A stretch of 26,553 bases of DNA from NCBI GenBank assembly GCA_964609385.1, contig CAZSSM010000091.1, forward strand, positions 1-26,553, written 5' to 3'. Made by a program: the position numbers and the translations under genes. Shown in pieces: positions 26,041 to 26,553 of this stretch (position 1 is its first letter; every line of letters begins with the position of its first letter). The DNA is from CAZSSM01 sp964609385 (lineage in GTDB: Bacteria > Planctomycetota > Planctomycetia > Isosphaerales > Isosphaeraceae). The notes under the pieces were generated by a model. It did no database searches, was not told where the DNA came from, and saw only the letters and a list, made by a program, of their open reading frames with translations.

Positions 26041-26553
26041 ATGAGCAAAGATGCAAAGCCGATTATTTCTTCGGACTCGATCGAAGACGACAATCCAATC
26101 GGACTGGACCGTGACGTCGCCGCCGAGATCGTCCCCGCCCTCGACCGGCTTCAGGCGACGCACTACACCCTCTTCCACCAATATCAGAAGCATCACTGGC
26201 TCGTCGAAGGGCCGCAGCACCTCACGCTTCACGAGTACTTGCAGACGGCCTACGAGGGAATCCAGACGGACACCGACGATCTAGCCGAGCGGCTCACCTA
26301 TCTCGGAGGAGTCCCGACCTCCGGCCCTGCCGCCTTCGAGGATCTGTCCTTCGTTGAGATGGAACCCGAAGGTCAATTCCCCGTCCGTGACATGCTTCGG
26401 CGCGACCTGGATGCCGAGAAGACCATCGCCCGTCAGATGCGATCGATGATCACGCACGTCACGAAGCTCGGCGACTTTGGGACCGAGCGCTTGCTCAAGA
26501 AGATCTTGACCCATGTTGAGGAACGGGCCCACACCCTCGACCACTTCCTCGGT
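26041..26553 (+). CDS. dps: Dps-family ferritin-like protein (3' end beyond the window)
   Basis: The open frame begins at ATG 26041 with AGGAG upstream and runs off the end after 171 residues; DpsA-like proteins are about 175-185 residues, so little is missing. A short flexible N-terminus is followed by the four-helix bundle. The helix pattern matches the DpsA type: HQYQKHHWLVEG (46-57), LTLHEYL (61-67) and DTDDLAERLTYLGG (77-90). Family iron ligands appear to be kept as His52, His64, Asp79 and Glu83; the residue at the usual Asp position four after His64 is Gln68. The family forms dodecamers that oxidise Fe(II) with hydrogen peroxide and store iron, and some bind DNA during starvation. Expression is likely stress-linked, but no promoter or Fur/OxyR site could be identified. 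Confidence 0.9.
   Translation, partial: MSKDAKPIISSDSIEDDNPIGLDRDVAAEIVPALDRLQATHYTLFHQYQKHHWLVEGPQHLTLHEYLQTAYEGIQTDTDDLAERLTYLGGVPTSGPAAFEDLSFVEMEPEGQFPVRDMLRRDLDAEKTIARQMRSMITHVTKLGDFGTERLLKKILTHVEERAHTLDHFLG

Noticed and set aside
1..26553. CRISPR arrays, tRNA or rRNA genes, transposases and phage genes
   Set aside because: I looked for spaced repeats, cloverleaf-like text and mobile-element proteins and found none. This was by reading alone, so a tRNA could have been missed.

Overview
The window looks like chromosomal DNA of a planctomycete, probably of the Isosphaera group. The evidence is the GC-rich sequence, an ECF-type sigma factor overlapping a large membrane-anchored Ser/Thr kinase, a kinase catalytic core with HGD and DFN motifs as I remember them from planctomycete kinases, a short protein with the planctomycete-type N-terminal LExLExRxxL motif, and a dense load of signalling genes. 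The lineage call is inference; no rRNA or other phylogenetic marker is present.

Layout: (1) 1-420, the 3' end of a PQQ-type sugar dehydrogenase. (2) 541-5341, a tightly coupled trio with 4-base stop/start overlaps: an altronate/galactarate dehydratase family enzyme (UxaA), a GT-C membrane glycosyltransferase and an HpnA-like SDR epimerase/reductase. (3) 5550-6610, two overlapping paralogous FHA-domain genes. (4) 6657-8468, minus strand, an SLC13-type permease with two RCK_C domains. (5) 8469-9351, an AT-richer leader and a 78-residue protein that consists of little more than the LExLExR targeting-like motif. A bidirectional hairpin terminator follows. (6) 9418-13274, minus strand, an ECF sigma factor and a 1089-residue kinase-TPR protein overlapping by 4 bases. 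(7) 14098-15015, a group 2-like sigma-70 factor behind a long leader. (8) 15259-18985, a second GT-C glycosyltransferase, a small membrane protein on the minus strand and a GT4 glycosyltransferase. (9) 19141-23865, an NtrC-type response regulator convergent with a hybrid histidine kinase (DUF4118-PAS-HisKA-HATPase-REC-REC-HPt), which is preceded by a possible small membrane gene. (10) 24381-26553, a bacterial PH-domain membrane protein, a small membrane-anchored coiled-coil protein and a Dps-family ferritin cut by the window end.

The window is dominated by signal transduction (two sigma factors, one Ser/Thr kinase, two phosphopeptide-binding FHA proteins, one sigma-54-type regulator, one hybrid kinase) mixed with envelope and glycan genes (two GT-C proteins, a GT4, an HpnA-like SDR). 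The kinase and the FHA proteins could in principle communicate, and the convergent NtrC/hybrid-kinase pair could form a phosphorelay; both are inference from proximity. I found no tRNA, rRNA, CRISPR array, transposase or integrase. No clearly new system is evident. The best leads are the minimal LExLExR protein, the GAFSSA variant in the NtrC protein, the coupled FHA pair, and the sharp composition change in the C-terminal part of the kinase gene.
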